From: Symsagittifera roscoffensis
Lineage: Eukaryota > Xenacoelomorpha > Acoela > Convolutidae
Direction of reading: 5' to 3'
DNA: 64,000 nucleotides
NCBI RefSeq assembly: GCF_963678635.1
Contig: NC_087064.1
Coordinates: 56,306,338 to 56,370,337, forward strand
Below are positions 10,310 to 23,100 of the stretch, piece by piece. A program made the position numbers and the translations under genes. The notes under the pieces were generated by a model. It ran no database searches. It was not told where the DNA came from and was given only the letters and a program-made list of their open reading frames with translations. The stretch's first letter is position 1, and each line of letters begins with the position of its first letter.

Positions 10310-10900
10310 ATGTTAGAAATCATAGCCGCAAGTTCCCTTTCTCACTCAATCGAACAAGGTCTAACCCCTGAACAGAAAAATATAGTAAAGCAAATTGTCT
10401 ACGCCGAGGGGGGATTTAACCTGAACCCAAGGACGAACTTTAAATTTAAAAACGTAACCGATTATATACGAGCAACGAGCAAATCTATTATACTGTGGCA
10501 CGATCTTATCAACAATTCGATCACAGATTTTAAAAAGATCAAACCCCTTACGACTCAGCAACTCCTGGATACTCTCAGAAGCTTTAACAATCTGTTTGCT
10601 ATTGTCTACTGTCAGCGTACGGGAGCAGAAAATATATTCGACGAGCTACGAACTCTTGACACGATTGTCATCGACGTTACAAAACATCTTATCAGTAAAT
10701 CAGAGAGTCTAGACGAAAACATCACAGGACTTTACCGCGAGCTTCACCAGTCATCTGATATAGAACTACGATCTCTCTCGGTAGTCTTGCACTACTATCC
10801 AAACCTTCACGCGATCTTAAAAACCCGCTCCACGAAAAGCAAACCATCGAAGAATCGACGAAGAGCCAAGAAGAGGCAACGCTCAGCAACTCCACAATAA
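10310..10900 (+). CDS. LINE A ORF1, copy 2: unknown protein with basic tail
   Basis: Intact 196-residue ORF from an ATG. The first ~170 residues look helical with alternating hydrophobic and charged positions. The last ~25 are Lys/Arg/Ser-rich and probably bind nucleic acid. No esterase, RRM or zinc motif is visible, so this ORF1 differs in type from the SGNH-esterase ORF1 of LINE B although the downstream ORF2s are related. In LINEs, ORF1 proteins usually act as RNA chaperones or particle components; the role here is inferred only. The inter-ORF repeat doublet follows 25 nt downstream. Confidence 0.7.
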   Translation: MLEIIAASSLSHSIEQGLTPEQKNIVKQIVYAEGGFNLNPRTNFKFKNVTDYIRATSKSIILWHDLINNSITDFKKIKPLTTQQLLDTLRSFNNLFAIVYCQRTGAENIFDELRTLDTIVIDVTKHLISKSESLDENITGLYRELHQSSDIELRSLSVVLHYYPNLHAILKTRSTKSKPSKNRRRAKKRQRSATPQ

Positions 10901-10925
10901 AACGGTTAGTAAAACTCGTACTGGT

Positions 10926-11021
10926 TGTACTCTTAGAGTCCTTTGACTCGGAGTCCCTTTCTAGTTTTACTACATTAGTATGTAACTGAGTGTACTCTTT
11001 GAGTCTTTTGACTCGGAGTCC
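10926..11021 (+). promoter_or_regulatory. Inter-ORF hairpin repeat doublet of LINE A, copy 2
   Basis: Repeats at 10926-10956 and 10991-11021, same 65-nt spacing and GAGTC/GACTC hairpins as in copy 1. The ORF2 ATG lies at 11035. Confidence 0.6.
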
Positions 11022-11034
11022 TCACCAAACAAAT

Positions 11035-14000
11035 ATGACACGAAATCGTGAAATGACCACTGATTCCGTATGCGAAACTTGCCAACAAAAAATCAAAAAG
11101 AATGAAGATACACTCTGTTGCATCGTGTGTAATTGCAAAATGCACCTGACGAAAAGCTGTACCAGCCTAAGCGATACAGCAATCAATAGTATTACGACAC
11201 TGGGAAAAAACATTGCTCTACTCTGCAACAAATGTGTGGATTCCAACGGATATGAGAGACTCCGAAAAGCAGTCAGTGACGCTGAACAAACCTCGCCCAA
11301 GCAATTCAAGAAGATTGAAGAGGACATGGACTTACTCAGAAAGAACGTACAGGAGATTAAAACGCTGTTCTCCCAAACCACAATGAAGCCAAATGAGATC
11401 AAATCAGAAGCAAAAACCAAGGTATCGATAAACGCAACGCCGAAACAAGAAAATCAAAACGGAATCCGCATCCGCGGCATCCCTGAACTAAACGACAAAG
11501 ATCAAAGAAAAAGACAAGAAAATGACCTCCAACAAATAAAGAAAATCTTGGAGCACATGCAAATTGTGCCAGAGATATTTGATCTGTTCCGGATGGGTCA
11601 ACGACAGGAAGGCAAGGACCGAACCATACTGGTAAAAGTCCCAATTTGGCAGAAACGACTAATACTATCATCCGCTTGCCGCCTAAAAACATATGACAAA
11701 CCTGTGTTTGTCAGCCGCGAGCTATCAGTGGATGAAGCAAAACTTGAAAATCAAGCACTGCAAAAACAGCGGGAGCTCATAAACGAAAACATCGATAAAC
11801 AAAACCTGCGCATCCGCGATGGAAAAATTTACCAGAAAATAAAAAACAGATGGACAGCAGTTCCAACCGAAAAAACAGAGAACTCAATCTCCAAAGGACT
11901 AGAACTCTTTCCTAGCCTACTCATCTACAACGTCCGAAGCATACTCGACTACAATCGAAGATCAAACTTCGCAAATGCGATAAACACAAGCTGTCAATTC
12001 CAACTACTTTGCCTAACCGAAACATGGTTAACCAACGACGTAACAGACAACTCCATATTCTTGCCTCAATTTGAACTCTATCGATCTGAAAAAACTTCAA
12101 AAGCCGGTCTATCAAAACACGGAGGAGTTCTAATTGGCATCAACGCCAATATACCACATAACCGCATTGATACAGGCATGCAAGACTGCGTAATGGTTCA
12201 ACTCAAGATATCTGTACCAATACTTGTCTGCTGTATATATTGTGCCCCTGTGTATAGCCCATACCGATGGTCCCTAGATCAACTTAACTCATTGCTGAAC
12301 TTAATAAAAGCAACACAACGCGAGCAAGGCATACAAAATCTTGTCATTGTTGGAGATATCAACTTCTCGTGTACAAATTGGAAATCACTCTCATCAAAAT
12401 GCGAGTACGAACAAAGCATCCTACACAACTTCCAGGAATTAAACCTGGAACAATTCATCATAACCGATACTGGAAAGAGCCTGGATATCCTGCTCTGCAA
12501 CAATCCTGATATCATACTAGACGTATACATGGACAATCGGCTCAAAAACGATTCCACCTCAGATCACCCACTTTACGGCTCAAAGTTACATATGAATCAC
12601 AAAATAAATCACGAAAGGGTCCCTCTACCCTCCCAAAAGTACGAATTTTCAGGCTTTGCCTTCAAAAAAGCCAACAGGAACGAAATCAACGAATATGTGC
12701 GAGAGCACCACTTCAACCCATACTGCTACAGCAACGTTGATCTCCTGGTAGATCAGTGGTATAATTGGATCTACGGTATTATAGTCAAACACATACCCCG
12801 AACAACCCAACATAGGAAACATCTAGCGCCCTGGGTTTCTCCCACGAGCTCAAACCTCATGAAAAAACAAGAAACTCTCAGACGCCAAAGTAAAACAAAT
12901 ACCCTAAAGATCCAGCAATTACAAACTGAATTGTCCTTATCGCTCTCAGCTGACCAATGCAATCATGAAACAGAAATTTTCAAGTCTGGAATCTTCTCAA
13001 ACGTCCAAAAATACCTCAAAACTATCATGAAAACAAGCTCAATCCCAACTGAAGTATTTCTTGACGATAAGTCAGCTAATACCGATATCGAAAAGCCGAA
13101 TTATTTAATCAGTACTTCCAATCCGTTTTCAGTAAGAATCGCCACGATTATACTCTCACAGAGGGACAGCCCAAGCTGTCGATGATTCATTTCTCAGAAC
13201 TAGGAATACAGCTCGTTCTCCAATCGCTGGACGAGAGCAAGGCCAAAGGACTTGACCGTATGGGGAACAACCTGCTGAAAAAATTATCAGACTCCCTACC
13301 AAAATCACTGCATCTCATATTCAACACAATTGCAAGCAAATGCTACTTCCCATCATTCTGGAAAACAAGCGAAATAATCCCCATATTTAAAGAAGGGAAC
13401 AAACAAATGGTAGATAATTACAGGCCGATCAGCCTCCTCGTAGCAGTATCCAAAGTCCTCGAGAATCTTATTTTCGACAGAATGTACCCAATCTTATCCA
13501 CCGCATTGTCCCAATCTCAACACAGTTTTCGGCAAAGACGCTCATCTATAACAAACCTAATTGAATACCTGCGCGAAATGCTTGTGAATTTTGACAATAG
13601 CAACTGCCACTTCCTAGCGTCATTTTACCTCGACTTCCAGAAGGCTTTTGACAAAGTCAATCACAATATAACGATCGAAAAACTCAGCAGAGCTTGAATA
13701 ACAGGCCCAATATTGGATCTAATCAAAAGTTACCTGACCGGTCGAATCCAAACAGTACGCATCGGCAGCTCGGTCTCAAGCCAACTGCCAATTTATAGTG
13801 GAGTGCCGCAAGGATCTATTCTAGGGCCACTCCTTTTCTTAGTATACATCAACGACTTGCCAAAATGTGTCATGTCATCGTGCTACGGCTATGCGGATGA
13901 CTATAAAATTATGGGCACCGACCCGACTACCCTGCACATCGATATTAGAAAAGTCTGGAAGTGGTGTCAAACCAATGAAATGCGCCTCAATATGACCAAG

Positions 14001-14779
14001 AGCAAAACACTAGTAATTAAGGGCGAGTGCAACCTAAGCATATTCTCGTACAAATTCGAACAACCAAACGAACTTAAAGATCTTGGAACGATAATGTCAA
14101 AAAATCTTAACTGGACTTCTCATGCAGACAATCTTGCGAGCAAAGCACTGAAGGCCCTATACTGCATCAAAAGAAACTTATCACCTGCCACAACCATGAA
14201 CAACAGGGAAAATGCATATAAAAGCTACGTAGTACCTATCGTTAGCTATGCATCATCAGTCTAGAAACCCTCAAAGCAAGATCTTGCCACCTTAGAAAAA
14301 GTGCAACAGAGAGCAACGAAATGGATACTTCGAAATAAACAAATTCCTTATAAGTCGAGGTTATTCACTCTTCGAATTCTTCCCGTGTCTCTTTACCAAG
14401 AAATGCATGTACTACTTTTGTTCGCGAACATTCTAAGAGGAAAGACCGACCTGGAATGGTGGCGATTTATAGAAATCACTGAATCAAATCGACCGAAAAC
14501 AACAAGACGTTTCAACGCGAAGAACTTTCTACTACTTCTACTACTACTAAAAGACTTCAATTACCATTTCTGGTATAAAATACAAACAAATGCGAATCTG
14601 ATTTCTGGCAACGCGCCTGCAGCCTGACAAACATATTTCACGATCACCTGAAATATGAAGTCCTATTAAGTGACTCGTTTAAACCAAAAATATCAAGAGT
14701 GTACTGGCAATTCTACGAGAAAATCTACAATGAAGTCGATACCTGCACCTGGAGAATCAACTGCGGATGCACAAGATGA
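11035..14779 (+). pseudogene. LINE A ORF2, copy 2, broken
   Basis: Same domain order as copy 1. The endonuclease SDH is intact here, followed by a private Pro to Leu change. Other private changes include Gly to Ser in the PHD region, Asp to Glu before SGFAF, and Glu to Gln (KWCQTNE) in the reverse transcriptase. The frameshift before the reverse transcriptase, TGA 13695-13697, TAG 14262-14264 and the terminal frameshift are shared with copies 1 and 3. Confidence 0.85.
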
Positions 14780-14900
14780 TTAAACTTCAAAAAACTAAAC
14801 TCATTAAACTAAAATATGATTGATCTCATAAACTTGATTCGGGAGCTAACTCCCATGGATGTATCCTAAATTCTGTTTTATTATGATTATTATTATGATT

Positions 14901-15504
14901 ACATCTTTTAGTAGCTTGGTAAGCGCGCACGTAGTTGAGGAACCTTTTCGAAAACCGAACTGATCGTTCGACAGGGTTGAGTGATATCGCTTAGATACAA
15001 AGCTGTCAAAGACAATTCGCTACAATTTTAGGACGAAGAAAGTTTCTGGCTGTACGTGTAGATTTTACAAAAATTGTCATCACTAAGAAATAATGTAATT
15101 GCAGGAATTTTAATAAGTCCGTTGATGAGGATCTGGTTAGAATGTTGCAGAAATCCAATCGTTGATTAGTCTAGTTTTTCATTGCACAGCTTCCACAGAA
15201 ATATAAGGTCGTTCTTCGAATTTTTCTGGCAGATTGGAAGAAGTCCATGAAGGAAAAGTGCTAAAGTAAAATTGTAGTCCGAAGATATCCAAAGAAGAAA
15301 CTTGACCTGAACTTTTAAGTTTCTCGAGATCGATATGCGAAGCTGCCGAAACAGTTGCCTCGTATAATACTTTTGATAAAATAAATCTTTGATAAAGTAG
15401 CTTATTTAGTGCATTAGACGTGGTATATGCAATTATTTCAAGGAAATTGAAAAAGGTGATATAATTGGACAAATTGAAACCATTATAAGCATTCTCTAAC
15501 TACA
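14901..15504 (-). pseudogene. LINE D reverse transcriptase, upstream part (unit 2)
   Basis: Copy of 8733-9336, with the QFGFRKG block at about 14974-14901 on the minus strand. Confidence 0.73.
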
Positions 15505-16304
15505 CAGAGACAGTATATGGTAAAGGACTATAAAGAACTGACTTTTTAGCTACTCTGATGCCATAAACCATTGAATTAATACCGGTATTCTTTGATACTT
15601 AAGAATATGAATAGCTAGAAAGAGAAAAGGGTCAATCCATCTCCAATGGATTTAATATAGAACTGTCAACAAAAACATAGTAAAATGGGACATTTGAGCC
15701 GTGTTTTTAATGGCAATCACGTAGTCTGAGGATCCGAGACCCAGCTATGCGGTTGTGTTTGCATGTAAACGAAAGCTGATTAAAAGTCATTTGACTGATG
15801 GCCTGAAAATAGTTATTTTTCACTTAGCCCTAGACAGACCCGAAAAACAACTGGCTAGCTCGAGACGGTGATAAACGAGTAGAATTTAGGTAACTGACGC
15901 CTGCCAGTCGTTAATAGGTACTTTTTCTACGCTCCGTCACTGTGTAGAATTTGGGCGAATGTTACATTAGTAAGTCCACAACGTCTTTCAGGAATGTCAG
16001 TTGTGACTGGTGTGTCATTTGTATCACTGTTGAAAAGCGGTGGTCCGTTTACTGTCCCTTGCGGAACGCCTTGACTGGTAGCTAGTTCACGAGATAGTTG
16101 ATCGTTTACAAGAGTCGAATGTACGCGACCAGAAAGAAAACTGTTGTACCAGTTTAAAAGAAAGGGGTTATATTGAGACTAATGAAATCCATCAATAATA
16201 GCACGATGAGAAATAGAGTCGAACGCTTTGCTTAAATCAAGAGTGATGAGTCTAACGTAGTCCTTTTCTGAACGGAGGTAGATAAACTTAAAAAATAGTT
16301 ATTT
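15505..16304 (-). pseudogene. LINE D reverse transcriptase, downstream part (unit 3)
   Basis: Copy of 3171-3970 with the same boxes and stop. Its other half is at 21069-21672. Confidence 0.78.
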
Positions 16305-16477
16305 TCAGTTAAAAATGAATAACAGGGCAGCCGTGGTGGCCCTCTATTTCTAACTACTTTTTATCACTACACCAAATTCAACAAACCTGGTCTCTGGAAA
16401 AACAGCTTCTTCCTTCTTTTCTCCATCTCCAGTACCAGCTGAGTTCTTTCCTTATCTATTTCCTTATTTTTATCTCT

Positions 16478-17068
16478 ATGTTAGAAATCATAGCCGCAAG
16501 TTCCCTTTCTCACTCAATCGAACAAGGTCTAACCCCTGAACAGAAAAATATAGTAAAGCAAATTGTCTACGCCGAGGGGGGATTTAACCTGAACCCAAGG
16601 ACGAACTTTAAATTTAAAAACGTAACCGATTATATACGAGCAACGAGCAAATCTATTATACTGTGGCACGATCTTATCAACAATTCGATCACAGATTTTA
16701 AAAAGATCAAACCCCTTACGACTCAGCAACTCCTGGATACTCTCAGAAGCTTTAACAATCTGTTTGCTATTGTCTACTGTCAGCGTACGGGAGCAGAAAA
16801 TATATTCGACGAGCTACGAACTCTTGACACGATTGTCATCGACGTTACAAAACATCTTATCAGTAAATCAGAGAGTCTAGACGAAAACATCACAGGACTT
16901 TACCGCGAGCTTCACCAGTCATCTGATATAGAACTACGATCTCTCTCGGTAGTCTTGCACTACTATCCAAACCTTCACGCGATCTTAAAAACCCGCTCCA
17001 CGAAAAGCAAACCATCGAAGAATCGACGAAGAGCCAAGAAGAGGCAACGCTCAGCAACTCCACAATAA
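16478..17068 (+). CDS. LINE A ORF1, copy 3
   Basis: Intact 196-residue copy of the unknown basic-tailed ORF1 protein described for copy 2; I see no amino-acid difference from copy 2. Confidence 0.7.
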   Translation: MLEIIAASSLSHSIEQGLTPEQKNIVKQIVYAEGGFNLNPRTNFKFKNVTDYIRATSKSIILWHDLINNSITDFKKIKPLTTQQLLDTLRSFNNLFAIVYCQRTGAENIFDELRTLDTIVIDVTKHLISKSESLDENITGLYRELHQSSDIELRSLSVVLHYYPNLHAILKTRSTKSKPSKNRRRAKKRQRSATPQ

Positions 17069-17093
17069 AACGGTTAGTAAAACTCGTACTGGT

Positions 17094-17189
17094 TGTACTC
17101 TTAGAGTCTTTTGACTCGGAGTCCCTTTCTAGTTTTACTACATTAGTATGTAACTGAGTGTACTCTTTGAGTCTTTTGACTCGGAGTCC
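17094..17189 (+). promoter_or_regulatory. Inter-ORF hairpin repeat doublet of LINE A, copy 3
   Basis: Repeats at 17094-17124 and 17159-17189. In this copy the first repeat also has the TTTT loop. The ORF2 ATG is at 17203. Confidence 0.6.
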
Positions 17190-17202
17190 TCACCAAACAA
17201 AT

Positions 17203-20200
17203 ATGACACGAAATCGTGAAATGACCACTGATTCCGTATGCGAAACTTGCCAACAAAAAATCAAAAAGAATGAAGATACACTCTGTTGCATCGTGTGTAA
17301 TTGCAAAATGCACCTGACGAAAAGCTGTACCAGCCTAAGCGATACAGCAATCAATGGTATTACGACACTGGGAAAAAATATTGCTCTACTCTGCAACAAA
17401 TGTGTGGATTCCAACGGATATGAGAGACTCCGAAAAGCAGTCAGTGACGCTGAACAAACCTCGCCCAAGCAATTCAAGAAGATTGAAGAGGACATGGACT
17501 TACTCAGAAAGAACGTACAGGAGATTAAAACGCTGTTCTCCCAAACCACAATGAAGCCAAATGAGATCAAATCAGAAGCAAAAACCAAGGTACCGATAAA
17601 CGCAACGCCGAAACAAGAAAATCAAAACGGAATCCGCATCCGCGGCATCCCTGAACTAAACGACAAAGATCAAAGAAAAAGACAAGAAAATGACCTCCAA
17701 CAAATAAAGAAAATCTTGGAGCACATGCAAATTGTGCCAGAGATATTTGATCTGTTCCGGATGGGTCAACGACAGGAAGGCAAGGACCGAACCATACTGG
17801 TAAAAGTCCCAATTTGGCAGAAACGACTAATACTATCATCCGCTTGCCGCCTAAAAACATATGACAAACCTGTGTTTGTCAGCCGCGAGCTATCAGTGGA
17901 TGAAGCAAAACTTGAAAATCAAGCACTGCAAAAACAGCGGGAGCTCATAAACGAAAACATCGATAAACAAAACCTGCGCATCCGCGATGGAAAAATTTAC
18001 CAGAAAATAAAAAACAGATGGACAGCAGTTGCAACCGAAAAAACAGAGAACTCAATCTCCAAAGGACTAGAACTCTTTCCTAGCCTACTCATCTACAACG
18101 TCCGAAGCATACTCGACTACAATCGAAGATCAAACTTCGCAAATGCGATAAACACAAGCTGTCAATTCCAACTACTTTGCCTAACCGAAACATGGTTAAC
18201 CAACGACGTAACAGACAACTCCATATTCTTGCCTCAATTTGAACTCTATCGATCTGAAAAAACTTCAAAAGCCGGTCTATCAAAACACGGAGGAGTTCTA
18301 ATTGGCATCAACGCCAATATACCACATAACCGCATTGATACAGGCATGCAAGACTGCGTAATGGTTCAACTCAAGATATCTGTACCAATACTTGTCTGCT
18401 GTATATATTGTGCCCCTGTGTATAGCCCATACCGATGGTCCCTAGATCAACTTAACTCATTGCTGAACTTAATAAAAGCAACACAACGCGAGCAAGGCAT
18501 ACAAAATCTTGTCATTGTTGGAGATATCAACTTCTCGTGTACAAATTGGAAATCACTCTCATCAAAATGCGAGTACGAACAAAGCATCCTAGACAACTTC
18601 CAGGAATTAAACCTGGAACAATTCATCATAACCGATACTGGAAAGAGCCTGGATATCCTGCTCTGCAACAATCCTGATATCATACTAGACGTATACATGG
18701 ACAATCGGCTCAAAAACGACTCCACCTCAGATCACCCACCTTACGGCTCAAAGTTACATATGAATCACAAAATAAATCACGAAAGGGTCCCTCTACCCTC
18801 CCAAAAGTACGACTTTTCAGGCTTTGCCTTCAAAAAAGCCAACAGGAACGAAATCAACGAATATGTGCGAGAGCACCACTTCAACCCATACTGCTACAGC
18901 AACGTTGATCTCCTGGTAGATCAGTGGTATAATTGGATCTACGGTATTATAGTCAAACACATACCCCGAACAACCCAACATAGGAAACATCTAGCGCCCT
19001 GGGTTTCTCCCACGAGCTCAAACCTCATGAAAAAACAAGAAACTCTCAGACGCCAAAGTAAAACAAATACCCTAAAGATCCAGCAATTACAAACTGAATT
19101 GTCCTTATCGCTCTCAGCTGACCAATGCAATCATGAAACAGAAATTTTCAAGTCTGGAATCTTCTCAAACGTCCAAAAATACCTCAAAACTATCATGAAA
19201 ACAAGCTCAATCCCAACTGAAGTATTTCTTGACGATAAGTCAGCTAATACCGATATCGAAAAGCCGAATTATTTAATCAGTACTTCCAATCCGTTTTCAG
19301 TAAGAATCGCCACGATTATACTCTCACAGAGGGACAGCCCAAGCTGTCGATGATTCATTTCTCAGAACTAGGAATACAGCTCGTTCTCCAATCGCTGGAC
19401 GAGAGCAAGGCCAAAGGACTTGACCGTATGGGGAACAACCTGCTGAAAAAATTATCAGACTCCCTACCAAAATCACTGCATCTCATATTCAACACAATTG
19501 CAAGCAAATGCTACTTCCCATCATTCTGGAAAACAAGCGAAATAATCCCCATATTTAAAGAAGGGAACAAACAAATGGTAGATAATTACAGGCCGATCAG
19601 CCTCCTCGTAGCAGTATCCAAAGTCCTCGAGAATCTTATTTTCGACAGAATGTACCCAATCTTATCCACCGCATTGTCCCAATCTCAACACAGTTTTCGG
19701 CAAAGACGCTCATCTATAACAAACCTAATTGAATACCTGCGCGAAATGCTTGTGAACTTTGACAATAGCAACTGCCACTTCCTAGCGTCATTTTACCTCG
19801 ACTTCCAGAAGGCTTTTGACAAAGTCAATCACAATATAACGATCGAAAAACTCAGCAGAGCTTGAATAACAGGCCCAATATTGGATCTAATCAAAAGTTA
19901 CCTGACCGGTCGAATCCAAACAGTACGCATCGGCAGCTCGGTCTCAAGCCAACTGCCAATTTATAGTGGAGTGCCGCAAGGATCTATTCTAGGGCCACTC
20001 CTTTTCTTAGTATACATCAACGACTTGCCAAAATGTGTCATGTCATCGTGCTACGGCTATGCGGATGACTATAAAATTATGGGCACCGACCCGACTACCC
20101 TGCACATCGATATTAGAAAAGTCTGGAAGTGGTGTGAAACCAATGAAATGCGCCTCAATATGACCAAGAGCAAAACACTAGTAATTAAGGGCGAGTGCAG

Positions 20201-20947
20201 CCTAAGCATATTCTCGTACAAATTCGAACAACCAAACGAACTTAAAGATCTTGGAACGATAATGTCAAAAAATCTTAACTGGACTTCTCATGCAGACAAT
20301 CTTGCGAGCAAAGCACTGAAGGCCCTATACTGCATCAAAAGAAACTTATCACCTGCCACAACCATGAACAACAGGGAAAATGCATATAAAAGCTATGTAG
20401 TACCTATCGTTAGCTATGCATCATCAGTCTAGAAACCCTCAAAGCAAGATCTTGCCACCTTAGAAAAAGTGCAACAGAGAGCAACGAAATGGATACTTCG
20501 AAATAAACAAATTCCTTATAAGTCGAGGTTATTCACTCTTCGAATTCTTCCCGTGTCTCTTTACCAAGAAATGCATGTACTACTTTTGTTCGCGAACATT
20601 CTAAGAGGAAAGACCGACCTGGAATGGTGGCGATTTATAGAAATCACTGAATCAAATCGACCGAAAACAACAAGACGTTTCAACGCGAAGAACTTTCTAC
20701 TACTTCTACTACTACTAAAAGACTTCAATTACCATTTCTGGTATAAAATACAAACAAATGCGAATCTGATTTCTGGCAACGCGCCTGCAGCCTGACAAAC
20801 ATATTTCACGATCACCTGAAATATGAAGTCCTATTAAGTGACTCGTTTAAACCAAAAATATCAAGAGTGTACTGGCAATTCTACGAGAAAATCTACAATG
20901 AAGTCGATACCTGCACCTGGAGAATCAACTGCGGATGCACAAGATGA
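17203..20947 (+). pseudogene. LINE A ORF2, copy 3, broken
   Basis: Best consensus copy: PHD, helical, RRM-like and endonuclease parts form one open frame with intact catalytic N, E, D and SDH residues. It then has the shared frameshift before the reverse transcriptase, TGA 19863-19865, TAG 20430-20432, and the terminal frameshift before TGA 20793-20795. Confidence 0.85.
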
Positions 20948-21068
20948 TTAAACTTCAAAAAACTAAACTCATTAAACTAAAATATGATTGATCTCATAAA
21001 CTTGATTCGGGAGCTAACTCCCATGGATGTATCCTAAATTCTGTTTTATTATGATTATTATTATGATT

Positions 21069-21672
21069 ACATCTTTTAGTAGCTTGGTAAGCGCGCACGT
21101 AGTTGAGGAACCTTTTCGAAAACCGAACTGATCGTTCGACAGGGTTGAGTGATATCGCTTAGATACAAAGCTGTCAAAGACAATTCGCTACAATTTTAGG
21201 ACGAAGAAAGTTTCTGGCTGTACGTGTAGATTTTACAAAAATTGTCATCACTAAGAAATAATGTAATTGCAGGAATTTTAATAAGTCCGTTGATGAGGAT
21301 CTGGTTAGAATGTTGCAGAAATCCAATCGTTGATTAGTCTAGTTTTTCATTGCACAGCTTCCACAGAAATATAAGGTCGTTCTTCGAATTTTTCTGGCAG
21401 ATTGGAAGAAGTCCATGAAGGAAAAGTGCTAAAGTAAAATTGTAGTCCGAAGATATCCAAAGAAGAAACTTGACCTGAACTTTTAAGTTTCTCGAGATCG
21501 ATATGCGAAGCTGCCGAAACAGTTGCCTCGTATAATACTTTTGATAAAATAAATCTTTGATAAAGTAGCTTATTTAGTGCATTAGACGTGGTATATGCAA
21601 TTATTTCAAGGAAATTGAAAAAGGTGATATAATTGGACAAATTGAAACTATTATAAGCATTCTCTAACTACA
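21069..21672 (-). pseudogene. LINE D reverse transcriptase, upstream part (unit 3)
   Basis: Copy of 8733-9336 carrying the QFGFRKG block next to the LINE A tail. Confidence 0.73.
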
Positions 21673-22472
21673 CAGAGACAGTATATGGTAAAGGACTATA
21701 AAGAACTGACTTTTTAGCTACTCTGATGCCATAAACCATTGAATTAACACCGGTATTCTTTGATACTTAAGAATATGAATAGCTAGAAAGAGAAAAGGGT
21801 CAATCCATCTCCAATGGATTTAATATAGAACTGTCAACAAAAACATAGTAAAATGGGACATTTGAGCCGTGTTTTTAATGGCAATCACGTAGTCTGAGGA
21901 TCCGAGACCCAGCTATGCGGTTGTGTTTGCATGTAAACGAAAGCTGATTAAAAGTCATTTGACTGATGGCCTGAAAATAGTTATTTTTTACTTAGCCCTA
22001 GACAGACCCGAAAAACAACTGGCTAGCTCGAGACGGTGATAAACGAGTAGAATTTAGGTAACTGACGCCTGCCAGTCGTTAATAGGTACTTTTTCTACGC
22101 TCCGTCACTGTGTAGAATTTGGGCGAATGTTACATTAGTAAGTCCACAACGTCTTTCAGGAATGTCAGTTGTGACTGGTGTGTCATTTGTATCACTGTTG
22201 AAAAGCGGTGGTCCGTTTACTGTCCCTTGCGGAACGCCTTGACTGGTAGCTAGTTCACGAGATAGTTGATCGTTTACAAGAGTCGAATGTACGCGACCAG
22301 AAAGAAAACTGTTGTACCAGTTTAAAAGAAAGGGGTTATATTGAGACTAATGAAATCCATCAATAATAGCACGATGAGAAATAGAGTCGAACGCTTTGCT
22401 TAAATCAAGAGTGATGAGTCTAACGTAGTCCTTTTCTGAACGGAGGTAGATAAACTTAAAAAATAGTTATTT
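21673..22472 (-). pseudogene. LINE D reverse transcriptase, downstream part (unit 4)
   Basis: Fourth copy of the minus-strand downstream piece. Its partner piece is absent because unit 4 is truncated at 23100. Confidence 0.75.
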
Positions 22473-22484
22473 TCAGTTAAAAAT

Positions 22485-23100
22485 GAATAACAGGGCAGCC
22501 GTGGTGGCCCTCTATTTCTAACTACTTTTTATCACTACACCAAATTCAACAAACCTGGTCTCTGGGAAAACAGCTTCTCCCTTCTTTTCTCCATCTCCAG
22601 TACCAGCTGAGTTCTTTCCTTATCTATTTCCTTATTTTTATCTCTATGTTAGAAATCATAGCCGCAAGTTCCCTTTCTCACTCAATCGAACAAGGTCTAA
22701 CCCCTGAACAGAAAAATATAGTAAAGCAAATTGTCTACGCCGAGGGGGGATTTAACCTGAACCCAAGGACGAACTTTAAATTTAAAAACGTAACCGATTA
22801 TATACGAGCAACGAGCAAATCTATTATACTGTGGCACGATCTTATCAACAATTCGATCACAGATTTTAAAAAGATCAAACCCCTTACGACTCAGCAACTC
22901 CTGGATACTCTCAGAAGCTTTAACAATCTGTTTGCTATTGTCTACTGTCAGCGTACGGGAGCAGAAAATATATTCGACGAGCTACGAACTCTTGACACGA
23001 TTGTCATCGACGTTACAAAACATCTTATCAGTAAATCAGAGAGTCTAGACGAAAACATCACAGGACTTTACCGCGAGCTTCGCCAGTCATCTGATATAGA
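22485..23100 (+). mobile_element. LINE A, copy 4, truncated
   Basis: Only the 5' leader and about 152 codons of ORF1 (from ATG 22646) remain. The frame then runs into foreign sequence and stops at 23156-23158, giving a chimeric 170-residue open frame that is an accident of the junction. Confidence 0.82.

Larger units (their letters stand above)
10149..14900 (+). mobile_element. LINE A, copy 2
   Basis: Second LINE A, with intact ORF1 and an ORF2 carrying the same stops and frameshifts as copies 1 and 3. Same 3' hairpin and tail. It arose by duplication of the whole 6.17-kb unit. Confidence 0.85.
9337..15504. repeat. Tandem array unit 2 (6168 bp)
   Basis: Second head-to-tail copy, carrying the same LINE D / LINE A / LINE D arrangement and the same stop codons and frameshifts. 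It has several private substitutions (for example Gly to Ser in the PHD region, Pro to Leu just after the endonuclease SDH motif), so it is a distinct copy rather than a read-through of unit 1. Confidence 0.9.
16317..21068 (+). mobile_element. LINE A, copy 3
   Basis: Third LINE A, closest to the consensus of the array, with the same ORF1, inter-ORF doublet, broken ORF2 and 3' end. Confidence 0.85.
15505..21672. repeat. Tandem array unit 3 (6168 bp)
   Basis: Third copy. Where units 1 and 2 differ in protein sequence, unit 3 generally carries the majority residue, so it is closest to the consensus of the array. Confidence 0.9.
21673..23100. repeat. Tandem array unit 4, truncated
   Basis: The fourth copy matches the unit for about 1.43 kb and then breaks off inside LINE A ORF1 at about 23100, where unrelated sequence leading to LINE B begins. 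The missing remainder of the unit does not reappear after LINE B, so this is a deletion or recombination edge and not a simple insertion. Confidence 0.88.

Noticed and set aside
3171-23100. LINE array as an assembly artefact
   Set aside because: Units differ by private substitutions, a 2-bp deletion and a different right end, so it is not one read repeated. Copy number still needs long reads.
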